Source: Microbulbifer sp. YPW1 (GTDB lineage Bacteria; Pseudomonadota; Gammaproteobacteria; Pseudomonadales; Cellvibrionaceae). From it: a DNA stretch of 64,000 nucleotides. This document shows positions 27,089 through 36,138 of this stretch, piece by piece. Position numbers and translations under genes: made by a program. The stretch is taken from positions 3,670,001-3,734,000 of the forward strand of contig NZ_CP055157.1 in the NCBI RefSeq assembly GCF_013367775.1. Direction: 5' to 3'. The number at the start of each line of letters is the position of its first letter. The stretch's first letter is position 1. Under the pieces are notes generated by a model. It was given only the letters and a program-made list of their open reading frames with translations. It did no database searches and was not told where the DNA came from.

Positions 27089-28756
27089 CTAGTTGCCTTC
27101 ATCATCAGCTGTGTTCTTGGGTTCGACCCCGCCATCTCCAACACTAAAGGATTTGATTGTAAACTGCCGGCTCCATTCCTCGACGGTGATCGGCTCAAAA
27201 CGGCCCCTTTCCTCGACCGGAAAACGTATCGACTTGCCGGGGCGGACATCAAGTTGGAACTCGTTGTCGCGCACCACAGGCACGCCGCTCACGATGACGT
27301 AAGGAATACCGGAGGTGGGTAAGCCCTGCTCGCCGGCCTTGTAAGTAGCATTGTCCGTTACCTTCTCGGGGTCGAAGATGGTTATGTCTGCGACCATCCC
27401 CTCCTGCAGGCGACCTCGCTCCTGCATTGCCTTGATGCCAGTCAGGCCAAGGTGATAAGCCGGCCAGTAGGCCATTTGTGCGATCGTGAACATCAGCGGC
27501 ACGCCGTTTTCGCGCGCCATCCGGAGTGTCTTGCCGCGGGTGCCTGCGGTTCGCGGGTGACCGACGTAGTCTTCGGGTGGAAGATCCCAGGAGTCGATCC
27601 CCTTGCCGGACCACATCGCGTCGGATGCCACGATCATGTGTGGCATGCGTAACCAGTAGGGTAGCCATTCATCCCGTTTGGGGTTGAATGCGAAAATTGT
27701 CCGCCCCGGATCCGCCTTGGACGTTGTTTCCCATTCTTGCTGGGTCAGAAATTTGTCCTGAATTGGGTCATAGATGGTCTCCTCATAGGGGCGGCCGCCC
27801 GCGAGGATTTTGAATTTCTCAGGCGAGAAAAAGTCAGAGGAAATCGCGGTCGATGCTGCGGAATATGGGTAGTATTCCGACCAGACGTTGTAACCCTGGG
27901 CGCGCGCTTTCTGCAGTTTTTCTTCGTTTTCCCACCAGCCGTATTCGTTGTCGTGGTTAATGGAAAACGGCGCGTCGAGCACCATCGCGTTCGCAAGGAG
28001 CTCACTGGTGCCAAGCGTTCCCTCTGGATTGCTGGGATTTCCATGAAAGCGCACATGGGCACCGAGCGCCCGACCATAGTTGGCCGCGACCTCCTGCGTC
28101 TTGAACATCTCGAATGTCGTTACTCCCTCGCTCATGTAGCCAATGGTTGAGGCGAGGCTGAGCGCACCCTGGCGTAACTCCTCATCAATGTGTGTGAGGA
28201 TTTGATTCAGCTGATCCAGATCGCTGCGTGTGACGGACCAGCCGGGAACACCGTCTGTTTTCACCGCTTGCGCGCGCAGTTCGAAAACACTGGTGGCGTC
28301 ATGCCATCCGCTGGTATCGACTTCTGGATCGTGAATCCGTGTCCGGGTCATTTCCTGACTGACGCCGGTGCCGTAATTCAGCGGCCAGCCGGATTTGTCT
28401 TTTGCGGCATACCAGTCGGCAACATTTATCGCGCCCGCTTCGAGGTCCATTCCTGTGGTTACGCCATCGAGTGCGGCGAGTTTCAGCGACAGCCCGTCGA
28501 GGGCATGGAAGTGCAGGTCGATAAATCCGGGGGCGACGACAAGGCCCGTTGCATCGATGGTCTTGACCCCCTTGAGGTCATGGGGGGTAATCTTGGCAAT
28601 CCGTCCGTCTTTGACGCCAACATTGAGCACCGCGTCCAGCATGGACTCAGGATCGATCACCCGGCCGTTATTGATCACGAGGTCGTAGTCTTGAGCGAGC
28701 GATGACATCGTGCAGCCAAGCAAAAGGGCTGTGATAAAGACTCTCGAACATTTCAA
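27089..28756 (-). CDS. Exported N-acyl-D-amino-acid deacylase-like amidohydrolase
   Basis: 555 residues. Signal sequence with either SPase I cleavage after SSLAQ or a lipobox LLGC at 15. Amidohydrolase superfamily, D-aminoacylase branch: N-terminal 'DLVINNGRVIDPESMLDAVLNVGVKDGRIAKI' and metal motif 'GFIDLHFHALDG' (H82, H84), C-terminal 'GRLQEGMVADITIFDPEKV'. Members hydrolyse N-acyl-D-amino acids or related cyclic amides. It lies 105 bp downstream of a porin gene on the same strand, probably co-transcribed. Confidence 0.8.
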   Translation of the reverse strand: MKCSRVFITALLLGCTMSSLAQDYDLVINNGRVIDPESMLDAVLNVGVKDGRIAKITPHDLKGVKTIDATGLVVAPGFIDLHFHALDGLSLKLAALDGVTTGMDLEAGAINVADWYAAKDKSGWPLNYGTGVSQEMTRTRIHDPEVDTSGWHDATSVFELRAQAVKTDGVPGWSVTRSDLDQLNQILTHIDEELRQGALSLASTIGYMSEGVTTFEMFKTQEVAANYGRALGAHVRFHGNPSNPEGTLGTSELLANAMVLDAPFSINHDNEYGWWENEEKLQKARAQGYNVWSEYYPYSAASTAISSDFFSPEKFKILAGGRPYEETIYDPIQDKFLTQQEWETTSKADPGRTIFAFNPKRDEWLPYWLRMPHMIVASDAMWSGKGIDSWDLPPEDYVGHPRTAGTRGKTLRMARENGVPLMFTIAQMAYWPAYHLGLTGIKAMQERGRLQEGMVADITIFDPEKVTDNATYKAGEQGLPTSGIPYVIVSGVPVVRDNEFQLDVRPGKSIRFPVEERGRFEPITVEEWSRQFTIKSFSVGDGGVEPKNTADDEGN

Positions 28757-28861
28757 CGGTATATCTCCTTTGCTTCCAACCTAGGCGCGCGACTTGGGCT
28801 TTGGCTAATCCGTTTTCCCTGGTGGCTGGAAGACAGGTTGTCGGTACCAAGCCGTGTTTTA

Positions 28862-30127
28862 CTAATAGGCGACTCGTGCCCTCAGGCCAAAGAGTGCCGT
28901 GAAGTCCTCGGTGGTATTGAGTGTGGGATTCTGAATCAACTGGATGCTTGGAGTGACTTGTACACGCTCGGTGACCTGCCACCGCTGGAAGATTTCCATG
29001 GTGTACTGGTCATCAAGTTTTGCTTTAAAGGTGTCACGGTTGGGGCGGCTCCAGTTAAGGCCAAGCCCCAGCAAATCGCGGCCAGGTATGCTTGCATACC
29101 CAAACCCCAAGCTGAAAGATGCCTGGTAGAAGCTCGCTCCGTCTTCCGCCCAGCCTCCGCGAATAAATGGAAGCCAATGATTGTCGACCTTACGGGTAAG
29201 TGAGGCGTTGATTCCCCAGCCATCTGGTGTGCCAGCCTCGTCGCGTTCGTCGATCTGCCAGAGAGTGACGTGAGCATTGTCGATAAAAAGCTGTTCTTTT
29301 GCCGAGGTTCTACCAATCTCAAGGGTCTTGATGGTTTCGAAATCGCTGAAAAAGGTGTCAAAACCGCCACCAAGATCGGTAGCATCGCCGTTGGCATCGG
29401 CAATGCCGCCCACCGCATAAATCTGATCCGTCAGGAAGCCACCAACCATCGCCCCGAGTGCCCCATCGGGTAAACCAGCAATAGCGCCGGCGCCGGTCTG
29501 GAAGACGAGGTTGGAGAACCCGGTCCAGGGACTCGCAAGGGCATAGACGTCCACATAGTCGGTTATGTCGAGATAGCCAAAATAACTTACGCCTCGACCA
29601 CGCGCGAAGCGCTGCTGCCAGAACAGGTGGGTAGCACGCCAACTCTGATCGCTGAAAACCGAACTGACCAGCCCGACATACCCAACCTCAAAACCAAATT
29701 CAGTTGGAGGGATATCCGTATAGCCATGTCGGTTTTCGACTTTGAAGATAAGACTGCCTGTATTCGCTCCGTGTCTGCCTACCAGATCCCAAATGCCGTA
29801 GGCACGGAAAGCGCCACTGGCGGAGGTGTCGTCGTCCAAGCTCTGTGATGCCACGTATCCGAGTGCATCATATTCGAGGCTGAAATCGAGCCCTGCGCGC
29901 TTTTTAAGTCGTGTCTTCCATTCGTCCCAGCGTTTCCCAGTGGGCTCGGTCCCAGCCACGTCCGGCTTGTCCGTTGCGTTATCGACTAGCTCATTCTCCA
30001 CTGCACTCGGCCCCACCAACTGTGTGGCAGCATCTTCACCCCCCACAAGTGTGAGAGGCGACGTCATCGTCACGGCAAGTACCGTGAACCTTATTGTCAC
30101 AATAGCCGCCATTAAACTAGGCGCCAA
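28862..30127 (-). CDS. OprB-family-like outer-membrane porin
   Basis: 421 residues with an N-terminal hydrophobic signal. 'WKTRLKKRAGLDFSLEYDALGYVAS' followed by barrel strands, 'AFRAYGIWDLVGR', 'IFKVENRHGYTDIPPTEFGF', 'NLVFQTGAGAIAGLPDGALG' and a C-terminal strand 'FTALFGLRARVAY' ending in Tyr match carbohydrate-selective porins (OprB/CarO type). The porin probably admits the substrate of the exported amidohydrolase encoded just downstream. Substrate class is unknown. Confidence 0.65.
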   Translation of the reverse strand: MAPSLMAAIVTIRFTVLAVTMTSPLTLVGGEDAATQLVGPSAVENELVDNATDKPDVAGTEPTGKRWDEWKTRLKKRAGLDFSLEYDALGYVASQSLDDDTSASGAFRAYGIWDLVGRHGANTGSLIFKVENRHGYTDIPPTEFGFEVGYVGLVSSVFSDQSWRATHLFWQQRFARGRGVSYFGYLDITDYVDVYALASPWTGFSNLVFQTGAGAIAGLPDGALGAMVGGFLTDQIYAVGGIADANGDATDLGGGFDTFFSDFETIKTLEIGRTSAKEQLFIDNAHVTLWQIDERDEAGTPDGWGINASLTRKVDNHWLPFIRGGWAEDGASFYQASFSLGFGYASIPGRDLLGLGLNWSRPNRDTFKAKLDDQYTMEIFQRWQVTERVQVTPSIQLIQNPTLNTTEDFTALFGLRARVAY

Positions 30128-30370
30128 CCTGACTAACAGCTCGGACCATCACGATGCTCTGTTGACATGAAAAATCGACCATTCCGTTGCTTGTAGTTAG
30201 TGATTCTTGTTAGAGCGTGTTCCGGTAATTTGTATAGCGATGGAACTGCTCAGTTACATCTTTCGTGACATGGGGCGTGATAACCCTCTTGATATGAAAT
30301 GCTGTGGGTCGTCACAAAACAGGATATAAGATATTAGTTCAAGATAGGGGGGCAAATGGGACGCTATTAC

Positions 30371-30399
30371 TTAATTGCTGTGCATTTATCCAGTACAAT
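30371..30399 (+). promoter_or_regulatory. polB promoter with LexA (SOS) box
   Basis: TTAATT (30371-30376), 17-bp spacer, TACAAT (30394-30399). The spacer holds TGCTGTGCATTTATCCAGTA (30376-30395), which has the invariant CTG-N10-CAG of gammaproteobacterial LexA sites and matches the E. coli consensus at about 15 of 20 positions. LexA bound here would block the promoter. The rest of the 30128-30443 gap includes the upstream region of the divergent porin gene and shows no gene. Confidence 0.7.
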
Positions 30400-30443
30400 C
30401 GCGCCCATCACCAACAATCCACTCATCAACCCAGAACAGCATT

Positions 30444-32825
30444 TTGCCCCAAGGATTCCTCCTCACCCGCCACAGCTTTGACCAGCGCGGCAGCACCTGC
30501 ATCCACTACTGGCTGGCCACGCCCGAGGGCCCGGTCAAGCTGGTCATTGAAGGTGAGCGCCCGGTTTTTATGGTGAGGGTGGCGGACCGCACCCAGGTGA
30601 CCGAGGCGCTGGCCGGCGTGCCTTACGATTGGCAGCAGCTGGGCTTCCAGACCTTTGGCCGCGAGGAAGCGGCCATGCTTTATTTCCCCACCATCGACGC
30701 CCACCGCCGGGCGCAGACCCTGTTGCAACATCGCGGCATCGAGGTTTTTGAAGCGGATTTTCGGCTCCACGACCGTTACCTGATGGAGCGCTTTGTCCGC
30801 GGTGGCCTCTATTTTGAAGGGGTGGCCCGGGCCAAAGACGGCTATACGGAATATCGCAACGTGCGCCTAAAGGGCGCCGAGGTGCAGCCGGATTTCAAGG
30901 TGGTTTCTCTGGATGTGGAGTGCTCCGGCCAGGGCGAGCTGTATTCCATCGGTCTCTACGGGCACGGCGTGGAAGAGGTGCTGATGGTGGGTAAACCGGA
31001 GGCCGCCGATACCTCCATCCACTGGGTGGATGACGAGCGGGCGTTGCTCGAGGCGCTGGAGGCCAGGATTCAATCCCTGGACCCGGACATCATCATCGGC
31101 TGGTCCGTGGTGGACTTTGACTTTCGTCTACTGGTTAAAAGGGCGGGGCGCTACGGACTGCGCCTGAAGCTGGGACGCGGTGGCACCGATGCCCGCTGGC
31201 GGGATGGCCGGGAAGGCAGCCAGGGATTCGTGACACTGCCGGGCCGGGTAGTACTGGATGGCATCGATGGACTGAAGAACGCCACCTACAGCTTTGAAAG
31301 CTTCAGCCTGGAGTTCGTGGCCCAGACGCTACTGGGCAGGGGCAAGGACACCGAAGACGTGGACAACCGCCTGGCCGCGATTGAGCACGACTTTCGCCAT
31401 AACAAACCCAAGCTGGCTGCCTACAACCTGGAAGACTGCCGCCTGGTCTGGGATATTTACCTGCACACCCGCTTGCTGGATTACCTGCGCCTGCGGGCCC
31501 AGCTCACCGGCCTCGAACTCGATCGCAGTGGCGGCTCAGTGGCGGCCTTTACCAACCTCTACCTGCCCAAACTACACCGCAGCCGCTATGTGGCGCCCAA
31601 CCTGCCGGCGGACGGCGGCCTCGCCAGCCCGGGCGGCTATGTGATGGACTCCCGGCCGGGCCTGTACGACAACGTGCTGGTGCTGGATTTCAAGAGCCTG
31701 TATCCCAGCATTATCCGCACCTTCAAGATCGATCCTATGGGTTTGATTGAGGGGTTGGCCGACGGATCGGAAGAGGGCGAGCCGGAGGGGCGGTCGGATA
31801 AAAACACAATCCCCGGTTTTCGCGGCGCGCACTTTTCCCGTGACAAGCATTTCCTGCCGGACATCATTACCAACCTCTGGGCCGAGCGTGACATCGCCAA
31901 GCAGGAGCAGGATGCCGCCCGCTCCCAGGCCATCAAGATCATCATGAACTCTTTCTACGGGGTGCTCGGAAGTGGGGGCTGTCGTTTTTACGACACGCGC
32001 CTGGCCAGCTCCATCACCCTGCGCGGTCACGAGATCATGCAGCAGACGGCCCGCTGGATTGAGGAGCTGGGTCACCAGGTTATCTATGGCGATACCGATT
32101 CCACGTTTGTCTGGCTGAGTGGCCGCCCCAGCGCGGAGGAAGCGGATTTGATCGGCAAGGGCCTGGCGAGCGAGATCAACACGCGCTGGCAGAACAAGCT
32201 CAAAGACGAGCTGGCGCTGGCGTGCGAACTGGAGCTGGAATTCGAAACCCACTACCAGCGCTTTTTGATGCCCACCATTCGCGGCTCCGAGGCCGGCTCC
32301 AAGAAACGCTATGCGGGGCTGGTGGTGAACGGGGATGAGGAAAAGCTCGTATTCAAGGGCCTGGAAACCGTCCGCAGCGACTGGACGCCCCTGGCCAAGC
32401 AATTCCAGACCCAGCTCTACGGGATGGTATTTCACGGCGAAGATCCGTCCGACTATATCCGCGAGACGGTTGAGAAAACCCGGGCAGGGGAGATGGACGA
32501 GCAGCTGGTGTATCGCAAGCGGCTCCGGCGCAAGCTGGAGCAATACGTGAAAAACGTACCGCCCCAGGTGCGCGCGGCGCGCATGGCCGATGAACACCGC
32601 CGCCAGCAGGGGCTAGAACCCCGCTACCAGAACAAGGGCTGGATTCAATACGTGATCACCCTCAACGGCCCCGAGCCAGTGGACTACCGTCAGTCACCGA
32701 TCGATTACCAGCACTATATCGACAAGCAGCTCAAGCCCGTGGCTGATGCCATATTGCCCTTCATCGACCTGGATTTTGACAGCCTGGTGGATGGCCAGTT
32801 GGGCCTGTTCGGTGTGAGCGATTGA
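30444..32825 (+). CDS. polB: DNA polymerase II (family B)
   Basis: 793 residues from a TTG at 30444, chosen because homology to the family N terminus begins at 'GFLLTRH' and because the promoter lies at 30371-30399; the longer frame from 30375 would start inside it. E. coli Pol II is 783. 3'-5' exonuclease: 'VVSLDVECSG' (Exo I), 'DPDIIIGWSVVDFDFRLL' (Exo II), 'AAYNLEDCRLVWDIY' (Exo III). Polymerase: 'VLDFKSLYPSII' (region II), 'IKIIMNSFYGVLGS' (region III), 'IYGDTDSTFVWL' (region I). Translesion and restart polymerase under SOS control. No SD is evident before the start. Confidence 0.9.
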   Translation: MPQGFLLTRHSFDQRGSTCIHYWLATPEGPVKLVIEGERPVFMVRVADRTQVTEALAGVPYDWQQLGFQTFGREEAAMLYFPTIDAHRRAQTLLQHRGIEVFEADFRLHDRYLMERFVRGGLYFEGVARAKDGYTEYRNVRLKGAEVQPDFKVVSLDVECSGQGELYSIGLYGHGVEEVLMVGKPEAADTSIHWVDDERALLEALEARIQSLDPDIIIGWSVVDFDFRLLVKRAGRYGLRLKLGRGGTDARWRDGREGSQGFVTLPGRVVLDGIDGLKNATYSFESFSLEFVAQTLLGRGKDTEDVDNRLAAIEHDFRHNKPKLAAYNLEDCRLVWDIYLHTRLLDYLRLRAQLTGLELDRSGGSVAAFTNLYLPKLHRSRYVAPNLPADGGLASPGGYVMDSRPGLYDNVLVLDFKSLYPSIIRTFKIDPMGLIEGLADGSEEGEPEGRSDKNTIPGFRGAHFSRDKHFLPDIITNLWAERDIAKQEQDAARSQAIKIIMNSFYGVLGSGGCRFYDTRLASSITLRGHEIMQQTARWIEELGHQVIYGDTDSTFVWLSGRPSAEEADLIGKGLASEINTRWQNKLKDELALACELELEFETHYQRFLMPTIRGSEAGSKKRYAGLVVNGDEEKLVFKGLETVRSDWTPLAKQFQTQLYGMVFHGEDPSDYIRETVEKTRAGEMDEQLVYRKRLRRKLEQYVKNVPPQVRAARMADEHRRQQGLEPRYQNKGWIQYVITLNGPEPVDYRQSPIDYQHYIDKQLKPVADAILPFIDLDFDSLVDGQLGLFGVSD

Positions 32826-32836
32826 GTATCGGTCTG

Positions 32837-34678
32837 CTAATCCTCGTCACCGGTCGACGTAGTGGATCGGGACTCCGGTGCACTTGAGTGCGGGGCTGGG
32901 CCGACCGGCTGCAATCGCCCTTCAAGCATCGTGCCCCATACCGTGATGTCCTTGATCCTGGGAGGTTCGACCTCCAGGGGGCTCTCCCCGAGCACCGTCA
33001 GGTTGGCCTTCTTGCCCACCTCGATCGAGCCGATCTCCTTCTCTTGCCGGATCGAATACGCAGCGCCGAGGGTGACGGCTTCGAGCGCCTGCGCCGCGGT
33101 AATCCGCTGGTCCGGCCCCGGCGTCCAACCGGGAGGCGTCGTGCGGTTGACCGCCGCCCACATCAGGTAGAGCGGGCTGGCCGGTCCCATCGGCATGTCG
33201 GAGTGCAGCGAGATCGGTATGCCGGCGCGAAGAGTGTCCCCTAGCGGCACCATGCGCTCGGTGCGCGCCTTGCCGACACCGACCTTGGCATATTTGTCGG
33301 CGAGTGTGGTGGTGTACGAAGGGTTGGCGGAGACGATCGCGCCAAGCCTGGCGATGCGGGCGATCTGGTCCGGTTGAGCGTACCCGAAGTGCACGAGCGT
33401 CGTGCGATGGTCGGTGCGCGGCTTGCGCTTCATCGCTTTCTCGAGTGTGTCGAGCAGCACGTCTAGGGCCTTGTCGCCCAGCACATGGATGTGAATCTGA
33501 TACCCGGCGTCCCAGTAGACGTCGAATGCCCGCGCAAATAAATCCGGGGCCTGAATCCACTCGCCGTGGTGGCCGTCGATGTAGCCATCGCGCATCTGGG
33601 CTAACTGGGAGAAGATTGCACCGTCGAGCAACAGCTTGGTCTGCTTCGGCAGGAACTTCCCGCGGCCGGCACCCCAGCTCATCATCTTCTCGTGTTCGGC
33701 AATGAGCGTTGCGCCCCCTTCCTTGTCGAGGTACTTGGCGGCGATCATCCGACCATCAGGAATGTAGAAAAAGTTGAATGGGGTGGCGTCGTCGCCGAAC
33801 GCAGCGTTGATCGCGTCCTGTAGGGGCTTGTCCAGTGGACCGGCCGGCTCGGAAAGAGCGGTGATGCCCTGCTGGTGGAAATACCGCTCCGCAAACTTCA
33901 ACCCGCGATCAAGTTGCTCAGGACTTGCAAGGCCCTTGGTAATGCGGCCCATTACTCCCTCGAAAAAGCCTGCTTCCCAGAACTTGCCTTCTTTCAGGTC
34001 GGACTGCTCCTGCGCCGCTTTCGGCAATGTCGCGACCCACTCGGCGTCGATCTCGTACTCTTTCATTGCCGCTGTATTGAAGAACATTATGTGCGTCGAG
34101 CGATCCCAGACCGCGACGGGCAGGGTGGGCGCCATCTGGTCGAGAATGGCGCGCGACATCGGGCCGTGCCAGGCCTGGTGGTAACCCCAAGTAAAGAGCG
34201 TCGAACCGGATGAGGGGTTATGCTCGGCGATCGCCTTTTGCAGTCGCTTACGGTAGGTCGCTTCGTCGAGTGCCTTGGGCGCGAAGCCGTTTGCCGTGTT
34301 CCAGTCTTCAATGGAGATCACATCGCACACCATTGCGAGCGCGGCCAGCAACGGGTGCACGTGCTGATCGATGAGGCCCGGTACCACCACCAGATCCGCA
34401 AACGTCGTATCCGTTCGCGCTCCGGCCCCGGCTGCCTTCTTGACCTCGGTGCGTGTGCCGACGGCGATGAACCTGCCGTCCTTCACCGCCACGGCTTCGG
34501 CGCGCGGTTTCTTCGGATCCATGGTGATGAATTCACGGGAGGTGTAGATCACAGTTTGCGATGATTGCTTGGCAAGGGGATCCGGTCCCTGCAATCGAAT
34601 TGCCTGCGCCCAGGCGATGATGGGTACGGCAAGCAAAAAGGTGGACGCTATCGTTGTTAGTCGTGCCCTAAAAGACAT
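32837..34678 (-). CDS. Exported YtcJ-type amidohydrolase
   Basis: 613 residues, signal peptide ending in IIAWAQA (about 25). Amidohydrolase-3/YtcJ family: 'YTSREFITMDPKKPRAEAVAVKDGRFIAVG' at the N terminus, metal pair in 'GLIDQHVHPL' (H106, H108), 'IHIHVLGDKALD' and 'ISLHSDMPMGPASPL' later in the barrel, closing with 'EIGSIEVGKKANLTVLGESP'. Hydrolyses an unknown C-N bond in the periplasm. Follows a porin gene (34754-36007) on the same strand by 75 bp; its 3' end meets polB head-on with only 11 bp between. Confidence 0.8.
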   Translation of the reverse strand: MSFRARLTTIASTFLLAVPIIAWAQAIRLQGPDPLAKQSSQTVIYTSREFITMDPKKPRAEAVAVKDGRFIAVGTRTEVKKAAGAGARTDTTFADLVVVPGLIDQHVHPLLAALAMVCDVISIEDWNTANGFAPKALDEATYRKRLQKAIAEHNPSSGSTLFTWGYHQAWHGPMSRAILDQMAPTLPVAVWDRSTHIMFFNTAAMKEYEIDAEWVATLPKAAQEQSDLKEGKFWEAGFFEGVMGRITKGLASPEQLDRGLKFAERYFHQQGITALSEPAGPLDKPLQDAINAAFGDDATPFNFFYIPDGRMIAAKYLDKEGGATLIAEHEKMMSWGAGRGKFLPKQTKLLLDGAIFSQLAQMRDGYIDGHHGEWIQAPDLFARAFDVYWDAGYQIHIHVLGDKALDVLLDTLEKAMKRKPRTDHRTTLVHFGYAQPDQIARIARLGAIVSANPSYTTTLADKYAKVGVGKARTERMVPLGDTLRAGIPISLHSDMPMGPASPLYLMWAAVNRTTPPGWTPGPDQRITAAQALEAVTLGAAYSIRQEKEIGSIEVGKKANLTVLGESPLEVEPPRIKDITVWGTMLEGRLQPVGPAPHSSAPESRSTTSTGDED

Positions 34679-34753
34679 ATCTCCTCCTTGCTTAGGCGGG
34701 GTTGTCGCGACAATACAGTACCGATTTCTCGATGTGAAATGACTTCTTCAAGT

Positions 34754-36007
34754 TCAAAAATCAATGTTGGCTCGCAGTGCAAGATCCCATGCGTCACCAA
34801 ATTCCTGGCGTGCAGGATCAATCCACTGTAGATCAACAGTGAACTGAAACCAGGGGGCCATAGCCACCTTGTAGTAGAGTTCCAGTCCACGTTCGTCGTC
34901 GAATGGGATTACCGGATCCACGGACGACTCCAGGGCATCACTGAGATCGTAGAAGTAATAGCCGATACCGAATTCATCGAGCGGTCGCCCTGATACGATG
35001 CCCTGACCGGCAAAACCGCCGATAAACGATGCCTGTATCGGGTTAGGGTTACCGTCGGCCTTCGCCGCCTTGGCGTAGATTCCAAAACCCTTGCCGGGTA
35101 CGGCGGGGCTCTCGTAAATTAAATGTGATGCGGTCACGCTGAGATTGTAAGAGCCCTTGAGGGTGCCGGTCTTGAGATCTGGCGGTAACAGTAGTTGCCC
35201 GAGGTCTGCGCCGTCTTTGGTGCTGTAAGTACCGGTTACCCCCAGACTGCTGCTTCTTCCCGCAAGTTTCCCTGTCCAGGTGGTGCCGAGGGATATATTG
35301 GTGCCGACATTAAAAAGGTTGGCGAAACCGTAGTCGTTGGTTCGGTCATTGGGATCAAACACCATGAAGGTCAGCGACCAGGGATTGAACCTGTGTGAAA
35401 TGATCGTGCCCATGATGACAGGGGGCACTACCCCGCTGGGCGGTGCCACAAATGCAACATTGTTGAAGCGATCCCGTGCCCAGCCGCCAAAAAACGGGTC
35501 TTTTGCTAATAAGTCAAAGGCGTTTATCTTGCCAAGCATCATCGACGTATTATCGCCGAAGCGGTGGCTGTAATAGATGGAACTCCCTACCAGACGGCCG
35601 GGATCGCCCAGAGGCGTGGTAATACCTGCATTGACGGGCCAAATACCGCCTGAGCTGGGCACGGGGCGGTCGGCTAGTTCGCCGAAACGGGATTCCAAGT
35701 GGAAATTAAATCCGCCTCCGTGCCACAGGCTGAGCTTTTCAGTGTTCAAAGTGATGAACCCGTCCGCTCTTCCGCCAAATTCGAAATCGACATTATCCAC
35801 GCCGCCGGACAGCAGGCCCTGATAATAACCGGTTACAGAAAAATCAATGTTAACCCCGTGTGCCTCCAGTGCACTACGTGACCCATTCCAGTCACAGGTC
35901 AGGCGATCACGGGCACACAGGCGGTGTTGTGGAGTATCCGCGCTTGCCACGCCCGGTAAGTTCCCAAAAGTAAGAAAAATTACTGTGACGCCAATTCTCA
36001 TAGCCAT
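34754..36007 (-). CDS. Carbohydrate-porin-like outer-membrane protein
   Basis: 417 residues with a signal peptide (cleaved near GVASA). 'RDRLTCDWNGSRSALEAHGVNIDFSVTGYYQGLLSGG' followed by 'FEFGGRADGFITLNTEKLSLWHGGGFNFHLESRFGE' in two strands is typical of OprB-type porins; C-terminal 'AWDLALRANIDF' ends in Phe. It shares a 131-bp divergent promoter region with the YtcJ-type gene at 36139 and is followed by another one, so it probably feeds both. Confidence 0.75.
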   Translation of the reverse strand: MAMRIGVTVIFLTFGNLPGVASADTPQHRLCARDRLTCDWNGSRSALEAHGVNIDFSVTGYYQGLLSGGVDNVDFEFGGRADGFITLNTEKLSLWHGGGFNFHLESRFGELADRPVPSSGGIWPVNAGITTPLGDPGRLVGSSIYYSHRFGDNTSMMLGKINAFDLLAKDPFFGGWARDRFNNVAFVAPPSGVVPPVIMGTIISHRFNPWSLTFMVFDPNDRTNDYGFANLFNVGTNISLGTTWTGKLAGRSSSLGVTGTYSTKDGADLGQLLLPPDLKTGTLKGSYNLSVTASHLIYESPAVPGKGFGIYAKAAKADGNPNPIQASFIGGFAGQGIVSGRPLDEFGIGYYFYDLSDALESSVDPVIPFDDERGLELYYKVAMAPWFQFTVDLQWIDPARQEFGDAWDLALRANIDF

Positions 36008-36138
36008 TCAAATTCCGCAAATTCGTCGCTTTAAACATTCAATCGGCCCAGGACGTATGGCTGAACTATAGTTGTTCGCGTAGTAATGGAGGCAGGAATG
36101 GACGCTGAGACAGGTTTTCGGAAGTAGGAGTTAGAAAT

